A stretch of DNA of 64,000 bases from Hyaloscypha bicolor E (taxonomy: Eukaryota; Ascomycota; Leotiomycetes; Helotiales; Hyaloscyphaceae), in contig NW_020194667.1 of the NCBI RefSeq assembly GCF_002865645.1, forward strand, positions 1,821,762 to 1,885,761, in the 5' to 3' direction. This document shows positions 37,076 to 48,368 of this stretch, in pieces. A program made the position numbers and the translations under genes. The first letter of the stretch is position 1; the number at the start of each line of letters is the position of its first letter. Under the pieces are notes generated by a model. That model was given only the letters and a program-made list of their open reading frames with translations. It ran no database searches and had not been told where the DNA came from.

Positions 37076-37525
37076 AAGAGAGGGGGTTATGTTGAGGAAT
37101 TCTTGTAAGGAGTTGCATCCTTTTAATTCTAATCAATAAATTTTAAGAGTGGAGACTATCTGTGGTTTGCAAGCAGGATGTGAGCTCTTGATCGGATTGA
37201 GCGGTTTGGGACGTGGCGTCGACAATTTCAAGCTTTGAAGCCAAGCAGACGCCCAGTAGGCGGCTACATAGTATTAAAAACAATTATACGGATCGGCTAG
37301 CTTAAAAATGGAAGCTGACGCAAGGGTATCAATAATGCCAATCTATGAGAGTGTAATCCAAGAATTCTCCACGGCGGAAGGGCGCGCTAGTTGCTTCCTC
37401 TGCAAAGCCCCAACTCAGCCCAGCAGCCCCTGTAAACTTAAGCGAGCCACGCCCAAGCCACTTCCAATTACCCCCCCATCCCTTCTTCCTCTCCTCCCCA
37501 AACCTCGAAACAACTCTCGTCTCCA
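37076..37525. other. Intergenic 3' flank of the glucanase gene
   Basis: 450 bp with no supported gene. An open frame at 37308-37634 (plus) overlaps the adjacent minus-strand gene and has no motif. Confidence 0.5.
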
Positions 37526-37876
37526 TCACTTTTTCGCACTCCAAATCAACCCCTTCAAAACCTCTGCTAAACTCACTCCTCCAAAAAGCCACTCGTCTGA
37601 ATGTCTCCCGCACTCGGTGTGTACATTCGTGTGATCTGGGCTGGCGTGGTGGAGGTGCGTCACCCCATCCTCGTCCACCGTTGTGAAGGTCTGGCTTCTC
37701 GCCGGGCTTCCAGGTAGCGATCTCTGAGAAGACCTCAGAGTACGAGTAGGCGAGACGCGTCTTGGTGATAAGGAGCGCAATGGTACGGGAGCTGGTGTTG
37801 TGCTCTCACTCGTCTGAGATTGAGTGCTTGATTGAGTGCTCGATCGAGATACTGTTGTTGATTGTGGCTGTGCCAT
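37526..37876 (-). CDS. Small conserved-looking protein, 116 aa
   Basis: A single-exon frame. The N-terminal half is low-complexity, with Ser/Thr/Gln repeats and then Pro/Arg-rich SPRRVSPTRTLRSSQRS. The C-terminal half is compact and looks constrained: TTVDEDGVTHLHHA, DHTNVHTECGRHSDEWLFGG, and a terminal hydrophobic-basic helix ending SAKK. The contrast between a disordered head and an ordered His/Cys-containing tail suggests a real gene of the small fungal hypothetical type. No function is assigned. It is convergent with the glucanase gene. Confidence 0.55.
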   Translation of the reverse strand: MAQPQSTTVSRSSTQSSTQSQTSESTTPAPVPLRSLSPRRVSPTRTLRSSQRSLPGSPARSQTFTTVDEDGVTHLHHASPDHTNVHTECGRHSDEWLFGGVSLAEVLKGLIWSAKK

Positions 37877-39597
37877 CTTTTTCTTGCCTCTAGGACGTTG
37901 GAATAGACTTGAAGTTGATCATGGCCTGTTGCTTTTGGCTTACGATGTAGAAGGAGATCAGGAGATATTTATCTACTTCATTTCATGACGTGAAGGGTTG
38001 GTGGGTATCTGGTGCCTACACCGTATACAGAGAAAGCGCGCACTTGGGGCTGGGGTGGAGTGAGGCGAGCGAGCGAGTGCTTTCTTTGGCTGCCCACAAA
38101 ATGCCGCATATGCGCGAGCCTGCAGCCCTGCTACTGCGCCTTTTATGGGGCCTTTACGGGGGTGGCATGTAGTCACTGGAGGCGTTTCATAGGGCATCGC
38201 GGGGTAAATCGGGAGGCTCTGGGTCACCGTTCCTTCGAAATCGTGGCATTGTTCCTGATTGAGAGTTTGAGTTTGTCCGTCTTACGTGTCTTCAGACGTG
38301 CTTGACAAGATTTTTGAGTGCCCTGAGTGAAGTTTGTCACCTTTACTACCCCCCATGAATAATTTGCAGTAGGCCCTAGGATAAAACCACTCCTGCACTG
38401 GCCAACTCAGGGTGTACAGCCAATAGTGATTCTAGAAAGCACCTGATATCTCCTACCGTAGTTTGGGGATATTAGGGATGGACGAATTTATTTAATTTAT
38501 GTAAATAATAGTGGTCTAGCGCTAACTTAAATAATATTGGTCTAGCCAGTAATAAATGCAGAATATTTATGCAGAATTTATGGTGTTTATGCATTATTAG
38601 TATAAAAATCACGAAGAACAGGGATGAAAACAGAGATACTTAATTGATATTAAGAGAAGTTTAGATAATTGTGCGAAATTCTGTCCGCACGTGACAGCAA
38701 TTGCAGTAATTCTACGAAGTATTGGTTCAGAGTGGGTTCTAGCCTATTTGGGAAGAATACCTATAAATAGTATCATTTATTATATATTATTGGTCTAAAC
38801 CCCATAAATTTATCGATAATAATATTGGTCTTCCCAAATCCTTACATATGCCACCCCTGGCGGATATTAACGAGGTTTCCGGGTGACGTTACCCAAGGGC
38901 CTACTATCCCTTCGTCCGGTGAGACATGGTCCGTACTAGCGGCCGCACTCGATTATCCCTTGTTAGGTAAGAATACAACCGTCTCCTCCAATCAGGCTAT
39001 CCGCATGATGCGGCCGCTAGTACGGACCATGTCTCACCGGACGAAGGGATAATCATTTACGGGGTGGAAGTAATACCCATGTATCAGTCAGCATTTTCAG
39101 GATCCACTAACCGCTTCCTCGCTGCAGATAATTAGGGGAAAGGATGATGATCAATTGATGAGGTGTGCGAGGAGTGAAAAGTACAGCTACAGTACAGTAG
39201 TTCTCCTCACTTCAGGAAGGCACGGCTGCCTGCTCGGCTTCAACTTGATACTTGATACTTGGCGGACCCACGGCACTAATCCCTAAAGCCTCACCTTTTT
39301 CTACGAAGTAGAAGCACTTGAGAAGGCCCACGCGGGTGCTGATCGATCTGGTGGATCTTGTTTATTTTTGGTGACAGGTCCCGATCTTCCGGTTTTTGGT
39401 TTCAGGACTCAGACGCACGGGCTTCCCGAGGGCTCCCCGATGTTTTGCCGTGAGGAGTCCGGCACGCCGATTCTCCCGTTTACAGCTGGATATGGAGCAA
39501 TTAATTATTTTATTTTATTCTTAACTGCTAGCTTTTTCGTCTGGTTCTTCTTTCTGCGAGCGAGCATCTCGAACTGCGATCTTTTTTATTCTATGCT
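37877..39597. other. Intergenic region with foldback and AT-rich patch
   Basis: Contains an AT-rich patch (about 38,460-38,830) with several TATTGGTCTAG-like motifs, the foldback element at 38905-39051, and the promoter of the membrane-protein gene. No coding sequence is supported. Confidence 0.5.
38905..39051. mobile_element. Foldback/MITE-like element with perfect 43-bp arms
   Basis: The arms 38905-38947 and 39009-39051 are exact reverse complements (starting TATCCCTTCGTCCGGTGAG and ending CTAGCGGCCGCA) around a 61-bp loop. Both outer ends carry TA, as in a TA-target DNA element. The arms are GC-rich with several CpG sites and no RIP-like change, so the insertion or conversion is recent. 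No coding capacity. It could also be read as a strong transcribed hairpin. Confidence 0.7.
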
Positions 39598-41132
39598 ATG
39601 TCCGCTGGCGATGCAGTCGCGATTCAAGAATCATCTTCTCAAGATGTCTCTTCCCAATCCGACGAGAAGCCACCCATAATGATAGAGAAATCACAGGCAC
39701 CAAGTACTTTGGATTCACCCTCTAGCGAGCAAGACGGTGCCTCCAATGGGACGGGAGTGACGACGTTGAAAACACCAAGTTTCATGGACTCTCCTTCACC
39801 CACCTTTGGGTCGCAATCGAGCTTTCTGGACACTACCTTTGTCCGTCAGAAGAACGGCTGGATACCAAAGGAACAGTACAGGCTCAAGAATAATCTGCTT
39901 ATTGGCGTAGGACTGCTGGAGCTAGGCAACGCGGGGGATTTCGCGGCCAATGTTTGGAATCAGATTCCCATTCCTCACTTTGCAATGGCGTTGAGTACGT
40001 TTCCAACGTTTCTTGGATGCACTAAACCGTAATGTTGTACAAACAAACAAGCTAATTCCTGCTTCCAGTGGCACTTGGTGGCACCCTAGCCCTCACAATA
40101 TCCATCTTCGCATTCCGCGATGCCTTCCTGAGCCGAGAGAACATTCGAAACCTCCGAAAAGAACGGCGATTCTTGTGGGCACAAAAGGCAGATCTGGGAG
40201 CAGAGATCTCTCGAGATTTGGACAGTCAGCTCAATATGAATTTCCGGGAACTGGGCACAGAATATGTGGAACGTCTGGGAATGGACATTGCGATGGGATT
40301 CGGAGCCATCATGGTTGGCATTGGTACCTTCCTCGCAATTGGAGGCGCGAACCCGAGGATCTTCAGCGCGAGTAATCTGCTATCTGGATACATTGGCAAT
40401 GCACCCGTTGCAATTTTTGGTCTGTGCAACACTGGGTTCTCTGTCTATGTTTGGAGGCGAGCTCATCGACACGGCAGGGCAGCGACCAAAGAAGTGAGGT
40501 CTGTGGTGTTTCTCCGTCGGATTCGCAGAGTCAAGACACATGCTGCTATATATGCCATCACGGGAGTCACAGCTGGTGCGGCTTCACTGGTTACTGCTAC
40601 ACATTGGGAAGGCTATCCCGTTCTCATTCCCTGCATTATCTCATCTATAGTTTGCAATTACCTGTGGCGGAATAGAATCGGCTACGAACGCCCCTTGATT
40701 CAACAAAGGCTTGATATGGACGAGGCGTCTCTCATCAGAGAACTGGAACACACAACTTTGACCCGGGAAATTTTCAGGACAAGAGATCCATCGGAATGGT
40801 TGTTGAAGCTCATCCCTGATCCCGACTCTCTCCCCTCGATCTTAGAGTTCCTCAGCGCCAACGATCTATTCGACGATTTCTGTCTGCGCCTTTTGAAAGA
40901 TAACGCCTTGGCTAGATCGATTTTCGGTCCGCTAGGACGAGAAGTTACGATTGATGAGCAGATGAGTTTGACAGCTGATAAAGAGCTGCATGCGAAGATG
41001 GTGAAGGCTGCAGAAGAGACAATGAAGGAAATGGGGCCGTTGCGGTTCAAGTATCGGGAGCGGTATTGTCTGGAAGCTTTAGGGTGTTATTTATGCTCTA
41101 AAGGGGTTGTGATAGCGAAAGCAAAGTGTTGA
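39598..41132 (+). CDS. Fungal multi-pass integral membrane protein, 486 aa
   Basis: The model is join(39598..39994, 40069..41132) with a 74-nt intron (GTACGT..CCAG), and the frame is preserved. The first 85 residues are Ser/Asp-rich and disordered. Hydrophobic segments follow: LLIGVGLLELGNAGDFAAN, HFAMALMALGGTLALTISIF, a pair around MGFGAIMVGIGTFLAIGG and APVAIFGLCNTGFSVYV, then AAIYAITGVTAGAASLV and YPVLIPCIISSIVCNYLW. That gives about six membrane spans. A soluble charged C-terminal domain of about 130 residues ends in a cysteine-rich tail (CLEALGCYLC). It resembles proteins annotated only as integral membrane proteins in filamentous fungi. Substrate or role unknown. Confidence 0.8.
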
Positions 41133-41448
41133 GGTGACTTTCGCATTTGAATTTCAATTTCAAAACAGAGAAGAGAGGAATGTTAGAGTTATTCCAACCT
41201 GGAACCAGCTAAATTATGTGCTCTGTTTCTGGGCTGCTTCTCGAGGTCATATTTTCCCCGAAAAGGCCCACAATGAGAATGATATCGTGCTTCCTTTAGT
41301 CCCAAATTCGTTCAAACTCAATGAAATTTACTGCCGAGTCGGCAGATACAGCAGCATGGATATCGCAATAGTATATTCATAATATATATAGATCTTAAGA
41401 CGATATAAACGCTCAAGCGTGGATCTTCCCCTCCCCGACATTCATTGG
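41133..41448. other. Short convergent intergenic gap
   Basis: Nothing recognised. It separates the convergent ends of the membrane-protein and coiled-coil genes. Confidence 0.5.
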
Positions 41449-42694
41449 TTACTTCCTAAACTTCCTTAATTTGCGCCTCATAAAAACTTTCTGTATGGAG
41501 TTACAATCTACTATAAGCCAATCAAGGTTTCCAGAGTGGTTAGAATCAACCTCTGCCGAGTTTTCGCATATACACCCCTCCGCCAGTACAACAATCCTTC
41601 CCCGAGGTGAGGCAACCCACATACAAACAAAATTTATCCGAAATACACTCTGCGAAGAGCAAAGAGTCAGCCTTCTGCCCATTTCTCTCTCTCCCTCTCT
41701 CTTTTTGTAGACAGGTGTACAAAGAGAAAAAAAATCACCAAAAAACATTGAGCCTAAGTTCGTGTTGCATCTCCAACATTTTGGTGATCTAGTAGGCACT
41801 GAGTCTGGAGGCCCTCCGTAATCATGCCGTTCCTGCTTCTGTGACCAATGGGCGTGTCCTCCAGAGCAATATACACCTGGGAGTGGCCCGCAATCCGAGC
41901 AAAGTCTGAAAGGCTCCATGAAGACTCTGCAGTCCGAATGGGGACACTCTGAGCCGCAAATTAGTTCTTTTGGCCAAAGTACCTGCGGAAGAGTATTGAA
42001 GGGAATCAGTCTCACCAATATACGACTCGTCTTCTAATAACTTGTCACAGTGACCGCAAATCTCCAAATAGGAAATAATAGTCCCTCCGAGCAGTTCGTA
42101 TTTGTGGGCTCGGCAAACGGTCTTGTAGTCGAGGCGAAACTGTGTGTAATCGAGTCTTTTCTGCTCTCTCTTTCTCTCATTTTCTCTTTGTTCTGCTTCC
42201 TGGATTCGGATACGGCGCATCTGCTCCTCGAGTTCCTTCATCTCCTTCTCACGCTTAACTTGTGCTTCACGTTGTGCTTGCAAGATCCTTTGTTTTTCTG
42301 CTTCTTGTTCCCTGAGCATGAGATCATGCTGTCGCCTCGCTTTTTCTTGCTCTGCTCTGGCTTTCTCCTCTCGTCCACGCTGTAATCTCAGAAAAATTTC
42401 TTCTTCCTGGAGCCTAATCCTTTCATTCGCAGCCTTGGCCTTCTCCAGCTCTTCATTGATGGTCTTAGTAGCCGACACCTCATCCAGAGAAAGGCCCATT
42501 GTGCTCATCTCTAGTTGTGAGTTGAGGAAGGCAGGGTCTTTCGACGTCAAGTGGAAGATTACATCTCGAGCTGAGTCCTGCTCCCTGGGAATTCGGACGA
42601 TCTCGGAACCTTTTTGCAACAACGCATGCCAGAATCCTCCTTTCTCTCTCAACTGAGTTTCTCGCTCTTCTCCAATTGTCGTCGCATCTACCAA
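41449..42694 (-). CDS. Coiled-coil protein with C-terminal zinc-binding cysteines
   Basis: The model is complement(join(41449..41966, 42016..42694)), 398 aa, with a 49-nt intron (GTGAGA..AAAAG). About 110 residues of strongly charged coiled coil (EEEIFLRLQRGREEKARAEQ and similar) follow a globular start. After it comes a Cys/His region: CRAHKYELLGG, EICGHCDKLL, then across the splice ICGSECPHSDC, RLCSDCGPLPGVYCSGGHAHW and CWRCN. The spacing suggests two or three zinc sites. The start is uncertain: just upstream another frame encodes RDLQAVMRGRVLQEYYAWNH, which reads like the missing N-terminus displaced by a frameshift near 42,680. The far C-terminus after CWRCN looks non-conserved and may be spliced differently. 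Family not recognised. Confidence 0.55.
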
Positions 42695-43275
42695 GTCTCA
42701 ACAGGTGGTTCCAAGCATAATATTCTTGTAGAACTCTTCCCCGCATAACTGCTTGAAGGTCCCGAAATTCCGAAGCGCAGAGCCTTGCATCCTAGGTGCA
42801 TCAATTCTATGGATGTAGAGCAGGCTTGGCAAAAATTCCTTAATTTCCGGTATCGATAGGTATCGATGCCAGAATCGTCAGCTATCGAGGGGAATGTCAA
42901 CCAGAATTTGGTGTTTCAATACTTTCCGACATCCCATCGATTCCATATCGTGCTCACCTCATCCCGGGAAGGAGAGCTTATGCTCTTAGCACGTGATCGG
43001 CTCGCTTGAACCCCTTCCCCCCCTTTCACACGGACCGACCCATTGAGAAGAAAGTATTCACCGAGCTAGGGTAGAGGTACGCGTAATCATTTCATTGTTT
43101 ACGTCTGGGTGTTGTTCTTCCTACTTTTTACCTGCATGTGTTGTGCTCGCTGAGATTGGAGCTGGGATTTAATCATTCCCACTTAAGTTTTCTTCGTCCT
43201 TTCCTGTACATCCCGTTTTCAAAGCACCACTTTCTACCAAAGATTAAGACAGACAATTGTGGTCTGTGAGAGAAA
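42695..43275. other. Upstream region with truncated hAT-family end
   Basis: Holds the possible displaced N-terminal coding piece (42,695-42,790) and a partial mobile-element end described separately. No other gene is supported. Confidence 0.5.
42814..42883. mobile_element. Truncated copy of the hAT-type family found at 46.1-46.7 kb
   Basis: CAGGCTTGGCAAAAATTCCT, then TTTCCGGTATCGATAGG and GATGCCAGAATCGT, follow the same order as the inverted right end of the element at 46121-46715. Only one end is present, so it is a truncated copy. Boundaries are approximate. Confidence 0.65.
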
Positions 43276-43569
43276 CATGTCGACCACGTTCTCAACAATT
43301 TGTACAGAACTGACAAGCCATGGACTACTGACGACTGCGCTGTTGCACAGAAGATGAATTCGTACTGGGCGAATTTTGCAAAGACTGCAAACCCGAATTT
43401 AGGAGGCTCGTATCCAGCCTCTTTGGGAAACTTGACTTACTTTCCCAAGACGACCTCAGCGAGGAATGTGACGTTTCGAGTGGGAAATGGCGTTGATGAG
43501 AAGCCGATTGCTCAACCTGCTCAGACTAAGTTGATTGAAGAGTCTTTTGCTGCTCAGGTCCCGTACTAA
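43276..43569 (+). pseudogene. Carboxylesterase type B C-terminal fragment
   Basis: The frame reads VLNNLYRTDKPWTTDDCAVA and QKMNSYWANFAKTANPN, the conserved C-terminal stretch of fungal type-B carboxylesterases, and runs to a natural-looking stop at 43569. The catalytic serine elbow, the acidic residue and the rest of the roughly 500-residue alpha/beta-hydrolase are absent upstream. About 95 codons remain, so this is a 3'-end relic, not a functional enzyme. The local reading frame is intact, which suggests recent truncation or rearrangement. Confidence 0.8.
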
Positions 43570-45012
43570 GAGCGGAGTGGACTGGAAATTTGAGGTGCGA
43601 CGGATTCATCCCACTTCTCAAGTAGTTCTTGTTATACAAAGAAAGAAAAATTGCTGTTTATAGAAAGATTTGGATGCAAATCAATTGTTCCTCATGAACC
43701 CCACAAAATGAAGGAGCCCTTATTATACTTTACATGGCCAGGCAACCTGAAGTTTCGGGGGCTGCGCTGCCTGTGCCATCTCTGCCGAAGCTTGCTGCCA
43801 TGCCACGCCAGGCGGCAACTCCATCAAGGTCAATCTCACCCATCTCTCGTCATCAAGAACAAAATCATTTATGGCAGAAAGTTCTGTCACGGTTGCGTAT
43901 GTTCTGTTATAAGTACGAGGTATGCTCCTGATTTCATTGCGCACTGAGGGGTCCGAGGAGGCTCTGGCAGTTTTGGATACTGGAGAGCAGTACCTAGCCT
44001 CTGACAAGACTCCTCGCTCCTAGAATCGGGATATAGAATGCATCTCCAATTATCGCATTTTCAAATACCTCCTTAAAATATTTTGTGTCCGCCCAAAAAG
44101 CAAAGCAGATCCATGATCTGAGTGTTGGTGTGCTGCCAGAAGAAGTGAGCGACCTCGGGCTGGCGGCGTTCACGCCAACGAAAGGTGAAAGAACAGATGT
44201 AATTCATGGCCCAATATCAGTTTACAAACCGATACCACCGGTCGCGCATTAAGTAGAGAATGCAAAGCCTGCTTCCAAACTTAGCATGAGGTTGATTGTT
44301 GAAACCCGGGCAAGCATAAGAGCTGTCACAAGAGAGGGTCAATGCGATGTTCAGAATGCATTCCGAACAGAAAGCCTTCAATGAGAATGACTTGATAAAA
44401 TAATCTTTTACCAAGGGAACCAGCATTGAGTCGCATTACCCCCGACCCTCCCCGACCATGTCCTGTTTGATCCCTATCTTAAACCTCGTTTGTTGAGGCG
44501 ATAGTCATGAGTCGGAAATCGATCCACGTATCAAGTCAGAAAGGCTCGAGTTCGAGACTTCCTCGATTTTATTGCTCTTTATATTCAATACAGCAATATC
44601 AGATGGATGAGACTGTCTACTGTACTGTGAGAATATTGTCAAGCAACCACATGTCATGTGATGACATACATCAAAGACTTTTTCATTCGTCCCGAGACTA
44701 CTCTCCTTATCCTTGCACGTGCATCACACGCGACGAATTGCCATGAGCTCAGCCCATTCAAAGCGCCTTCTGCAGCTCGAAGAACCTCTGAGAATTGAGG
44801 CCATGGCCTGATAGAGGCAGGGAAGGGGAGTGCTAGTGATCTGACCAGCCCAGGCCAAGATTGAGCAGACTGGTCTCACCGTCCCAAGTAACACTTGAAA
44901 TCCGAGTGAGTATGAGCATGGAAGTGTAGTCAGGATATTCGACTTCGCCATTGGACATGACGATGGTCGAGAAACTCTCAAGCCTTCTGAGAATACAACG
45001 TCTTTCGATGTT
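43570..45012. other. Intergenic region
   Basis: About 1.4 kb with several short overlapping frames below 100 codons and no domain. No RNA gene is recognised. Confidence 0.45.
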
Positions 45013-47597
45013 TCAAACGATTGTTATGGCACATTCCTCTCGCCGCGATTCGAACATCCGGTAGAAGTCATTGCCGTCAACCGCAAGCGTCATCACCCCA
45101 ATCCTCTCGAACGTCCCAATCATACCACGTTTCCTCCTCAGCACGAGAAAATCATCTAAGCTATTCTCTCTCCTCGGACTATCCGTAGCGATCCGCAAGC
45201 AAAAAACGCAGTCTCCATCTTGGACACGGGAGTCATCATCAGTATCCAACCTATAATCCGGGAAGAAACTCATTTCGTATCCCCCCTTGGCGATGCAATG
45301 CGACTCATAGCTGCGCGGCTTGAATCTGAAATATCCTGCCAACACCGAACCCCTTAAAACCGCATACCCACTAGAAAGCTCTCCCGTGATGTCGTCTCCA
45401 GCTGGAATACAGTTAACATCGAGGACGTCTATGCATGAAGTCATCCTTGGCTCGTCATCATTCCCATAATTGTGTGAAGTGCCTCTAGTCATAACTGCCG
45501 AGTCAATAGATGCCCACGACCAAGTAGGCGCTCTCCACTTCTCTAGCCGCGGTCGAAGGCTCTTCTTCAAAATCCCATAGGATTCTGCATGCCAAAGCAG
45601 ATCGTACACAAAAGAGGACTCCCACAACCCAGCTAGATATATATCTTCAGGGCGAAGTCCTATAAATTTCTTCGTGATGCCGGAAAGTGCTGGCAGCGTG
45701 TCTTTGGCATGACTTAAATTAAGTTCCGTATAAGCGTGGACCACATCTCGCCAAGCGACTTGTACGCGATAGGGAGAAGCTGTAAAAGCTTCCAGATAAT
45801 AGGACTTGAAGGCATTGAAATAGCCAACGGGGTCGCTATCTGTGGTCTCCAAAAGTTTGTTTTCGTTGCATTCACAGCCCATACCTTCTCTGCATTCCCA
45901 GATCAGTTCATTGGATGCGAAATGCAGAAAGCGAGGTGACAGGTAGCGTTCCTGGAAGATCCAGCCCCGTTTGTATAATGGCTCGTATTGCATCAAGTGG
46001 GGGAGTTGGCGTTGTGCGTACACGATGTATCTTTTTCCTTTTGAAGTCTTACCACGAAGTTCAATGGGATCGTGGATCGATAAGCTTGATGTGAAGAGTC
46101 CTTCTGCGTCGGATGCGGATCAGGCTCGGCAAAAATACCTGAGGCATCGATACCGGTATTAATAGTATTAGGTATTTTTCAGGTATCGTAAGAATCGATA
46201 TATATCGATATCTTATCGATTCTTACCCCTAAAAATTATCTCTTTATTTTATTATTTTATTTATATAAGAATATATTTATATAAAATTTCTTTTATTTCT
46301 AGTCTTTCTAGTCTTTCTATTAAAATTTTTATTTACTATTATTAATAAAATTTAATAATATCTTAAATTTAAAATACCTCTCGTATTTAGAGAATTAAGC
46401 CCCGTATTTGTATTTCTTATTAAGGTACTAAATATATAAGCGAGCCTTACAAAAATCTCAAAAGCTTATTTTTACTTAAATAGCTATATTGAGATTAGTT
46501 TTAGCCTAAAGTATAAAATAAGTAGCTAGATAGAAAGCCTAAATTAAGGAGAATATTTATACTACCAAAAGCTTTCTTATAAGAGAAGTAGTTCGAAAGT
46601 TAATTGTAATTAAAGGGGAAAATTAGGTTGAGGGAATCGATACACTATCGATACCTTACGATTCTGGCATCGATACGTATCAATACCGGAAATTTAGGTA
46701 TTTTTGCCGAGCCTGATGCGGATGCCGTGGCGCCGAGAGTCAAGACGGCGTTTTCGTAAATGTTGGCCATGAGACTTGCTTCGTGGCGCCAGTCGTCTTG
46801 ATCATCCTGAATGATGCAGAGAGAGTCGATCCATAAGTATTTCAGACCTAGCTTTCTCGTGAATATGATTGCGTCTATAAATGTTCTTGGGAGTGAGGTA
46901 AAATCAATATTCTCTAGGCTTGAACTGAGGTTCTCCCGAGTGATTTTGAAAGTCCGTTTTGCAGTAGTCGAGTCTCGATCCCCCCAGCAGTGACTGAGGG
47001 AAACGTAGCGGTTATGCATGCCCTTCGTCTCCACGAGACGTAATCCAAATTCAACGTCGATAAGTCGTGTGGGAAGAGAAACATCGAGGCCGATGCTCCC
47101 ATATTTTGAGTGGGTTGCACTGCAGCGTCGCAACCATCTCTGGACTTGGAGAACAGACAAGACAGATGCCGTGTCGCCTGGAACATGACAAGCCGTCCTA
47201 ATCATCCTCGGGAAAGGGTTAAAGCTACCTAGAGAAGGTTGTTAGAACACTGACCAACAGCATATGCAAGTAACTAGCTGATACCCAGCTGTCGAGAACA
47301 TTTACCGGGAGGTACATATGACTCATAAGTTCTATTTCCGGCCACACGAGTATGGATCAACATCCCATTCGGATCCCAAATGAAGCAGTTCCCTCCCTTC
47401 TCCACGCCCGTAGCCGACCTGTTCAAATCCAACAAAGGAAGACATTTGAAAATTCGCTGGAGAATCAAAGTGCATACTTCACAGCCTCCACTCGCGGATC
47501 TTTGAAGTTTGCGTTGTAAGATATAGAACCCTATCTTGCGTGGTTTGGTACCGTAGCGACACGCTGTGCAAATCGCCTTCTTGGCTTTCGGGGCCAT
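45013..47597 (-). pseudogene. HET-domain gene disrupted by a hAT-type insertion
   Basis: This is a heterokaryon-incompatibility (HET) protein of the fungal nonself-recognition family. Exon 1 (47597-47285) carries a CxxC-type N-terminus. A 56-nt intron (47229-47284, TTCTAAC branch) precedes the HET domain, with RYVSLSHCWG, SLPRTFIDAI, GLKYLWIDSLCIIQDDQDDW and IYENAVLTLGATAS. At that point a 595-bp element (46121-46715) with 8-bp target duplications interrupts the gene. Translation would stop in the element at about codon 299. The remainder continues with RGWIFQERYLSPRFLHF, WECREG and WSWASID. Removing the element and one target copy gives an uninterrupted 642-codon frame, so the insertion is the only visible lesion. 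Splicing across the element cannot be excluded. Confidence 0.9.
46121..46715. mobile_element. hAT-type non-autonomous element, 595 bp, in HET gene
   Basis: The ends are CAGGCTCGGCAAAAATACCT and its complement. They are flanked by a perfect 8-bp duplication ATGCGGAT (46113-46120 and 46716-46723). Inner copies of GATACCGGTAT- and ATCGATA-like motifs extend the inverted repeat imperfectly. The middle is AT-rich without a transposase frame. The 8-bp duplication and CAGG terminus place it in hAT. Confidence 0.92.
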
Positions 47598-47848
47598 GGA
47601 AGCTCGGCACAGGGCTGTTATGCAGGATAGACGTGATGATTGACATTGAGTCCGAATGGAATGAATTTATTAGTGGTCATGTCAGGCTGCGATTGAAAGG
47701 AATAATTGGCGTTGACTCAACGGGCCAAGTGCGTGGGGCTGGGTTCAGCTGCTCAGCCTCAAGCGGCCCGCCACTTGGGCAGGTTTTTAGGCGGTAACCT
47801 TAAAGGATCAAAAGTTCTAAACGAGAAAAACTGTGAAATACGAAATTA

Positions 47849-48335
47849 CAAAAGCACCTGAATTTGGCACGTAACCATGCCTAAAATCAAGTACTTTGGC
47901 AAAGAATTATTTTCGAAATATCTCTATATAGAAAAAAAACCCCCCCCCCTAAATTTTGCTCAAAAACAGTTTGCGACAGGCTTTCCTTTCATGAAAAAGA
48001 AATACAAAGAAGAAATCGACGAGAAGATTTTTTTTTCATCTGTGCTCTCGTCAACTGGCTTAAATTTGTACTTTGATAGCTCTTAATAGGTAGATCTTAA
48101 GGTAGACCCACTTTATCTGCGCGAGCTAGCTAGCGAGGATTAAGCTGGCCAAGCGACCGGGCACATAAAAAGTTTCTTTGCTTCACATACTCCTTCTTTC
48201 TTCTTCATTTTTTTAGTCAAAAGCGATTATTTAATTGGAGAAGTAAAAGAAATCATTCTTTATAAGATACTTAGCTTGCACGTGATTTCGTACTTGAATT
48301 TAGGCGTGATTGCGCGCCAAATTCAGGTACTTTTG
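47849..48335. mobile_element. Inverted-repeat (MITE-like) element, 487 bp
   Basis: The arms of about 45-50 bp are imperfect reverse complements. The left reads CAAAAGCACCTGAATTTGGC and the right, inverted, CAAAAGTACCTGAATTTGGC. Both continue with a CATGCCTAAAATCAAGTAC-like block. The interior includes a poly-A/poly-C run and no coding frame of note. No clear target duplication. Differences between arms are mainly transitions. Confidence 0.7.
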
Positions 48336-48368
48336 CATTTCCATTTAGAATTTTGATTCTTTACCGCC

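Noticed and set aside
47940..47950. A poly-C run as a possible regulatory element
   Set aside because: It lies in the interior of a MITE-like element next to a poly-A run and is most simply slippage.
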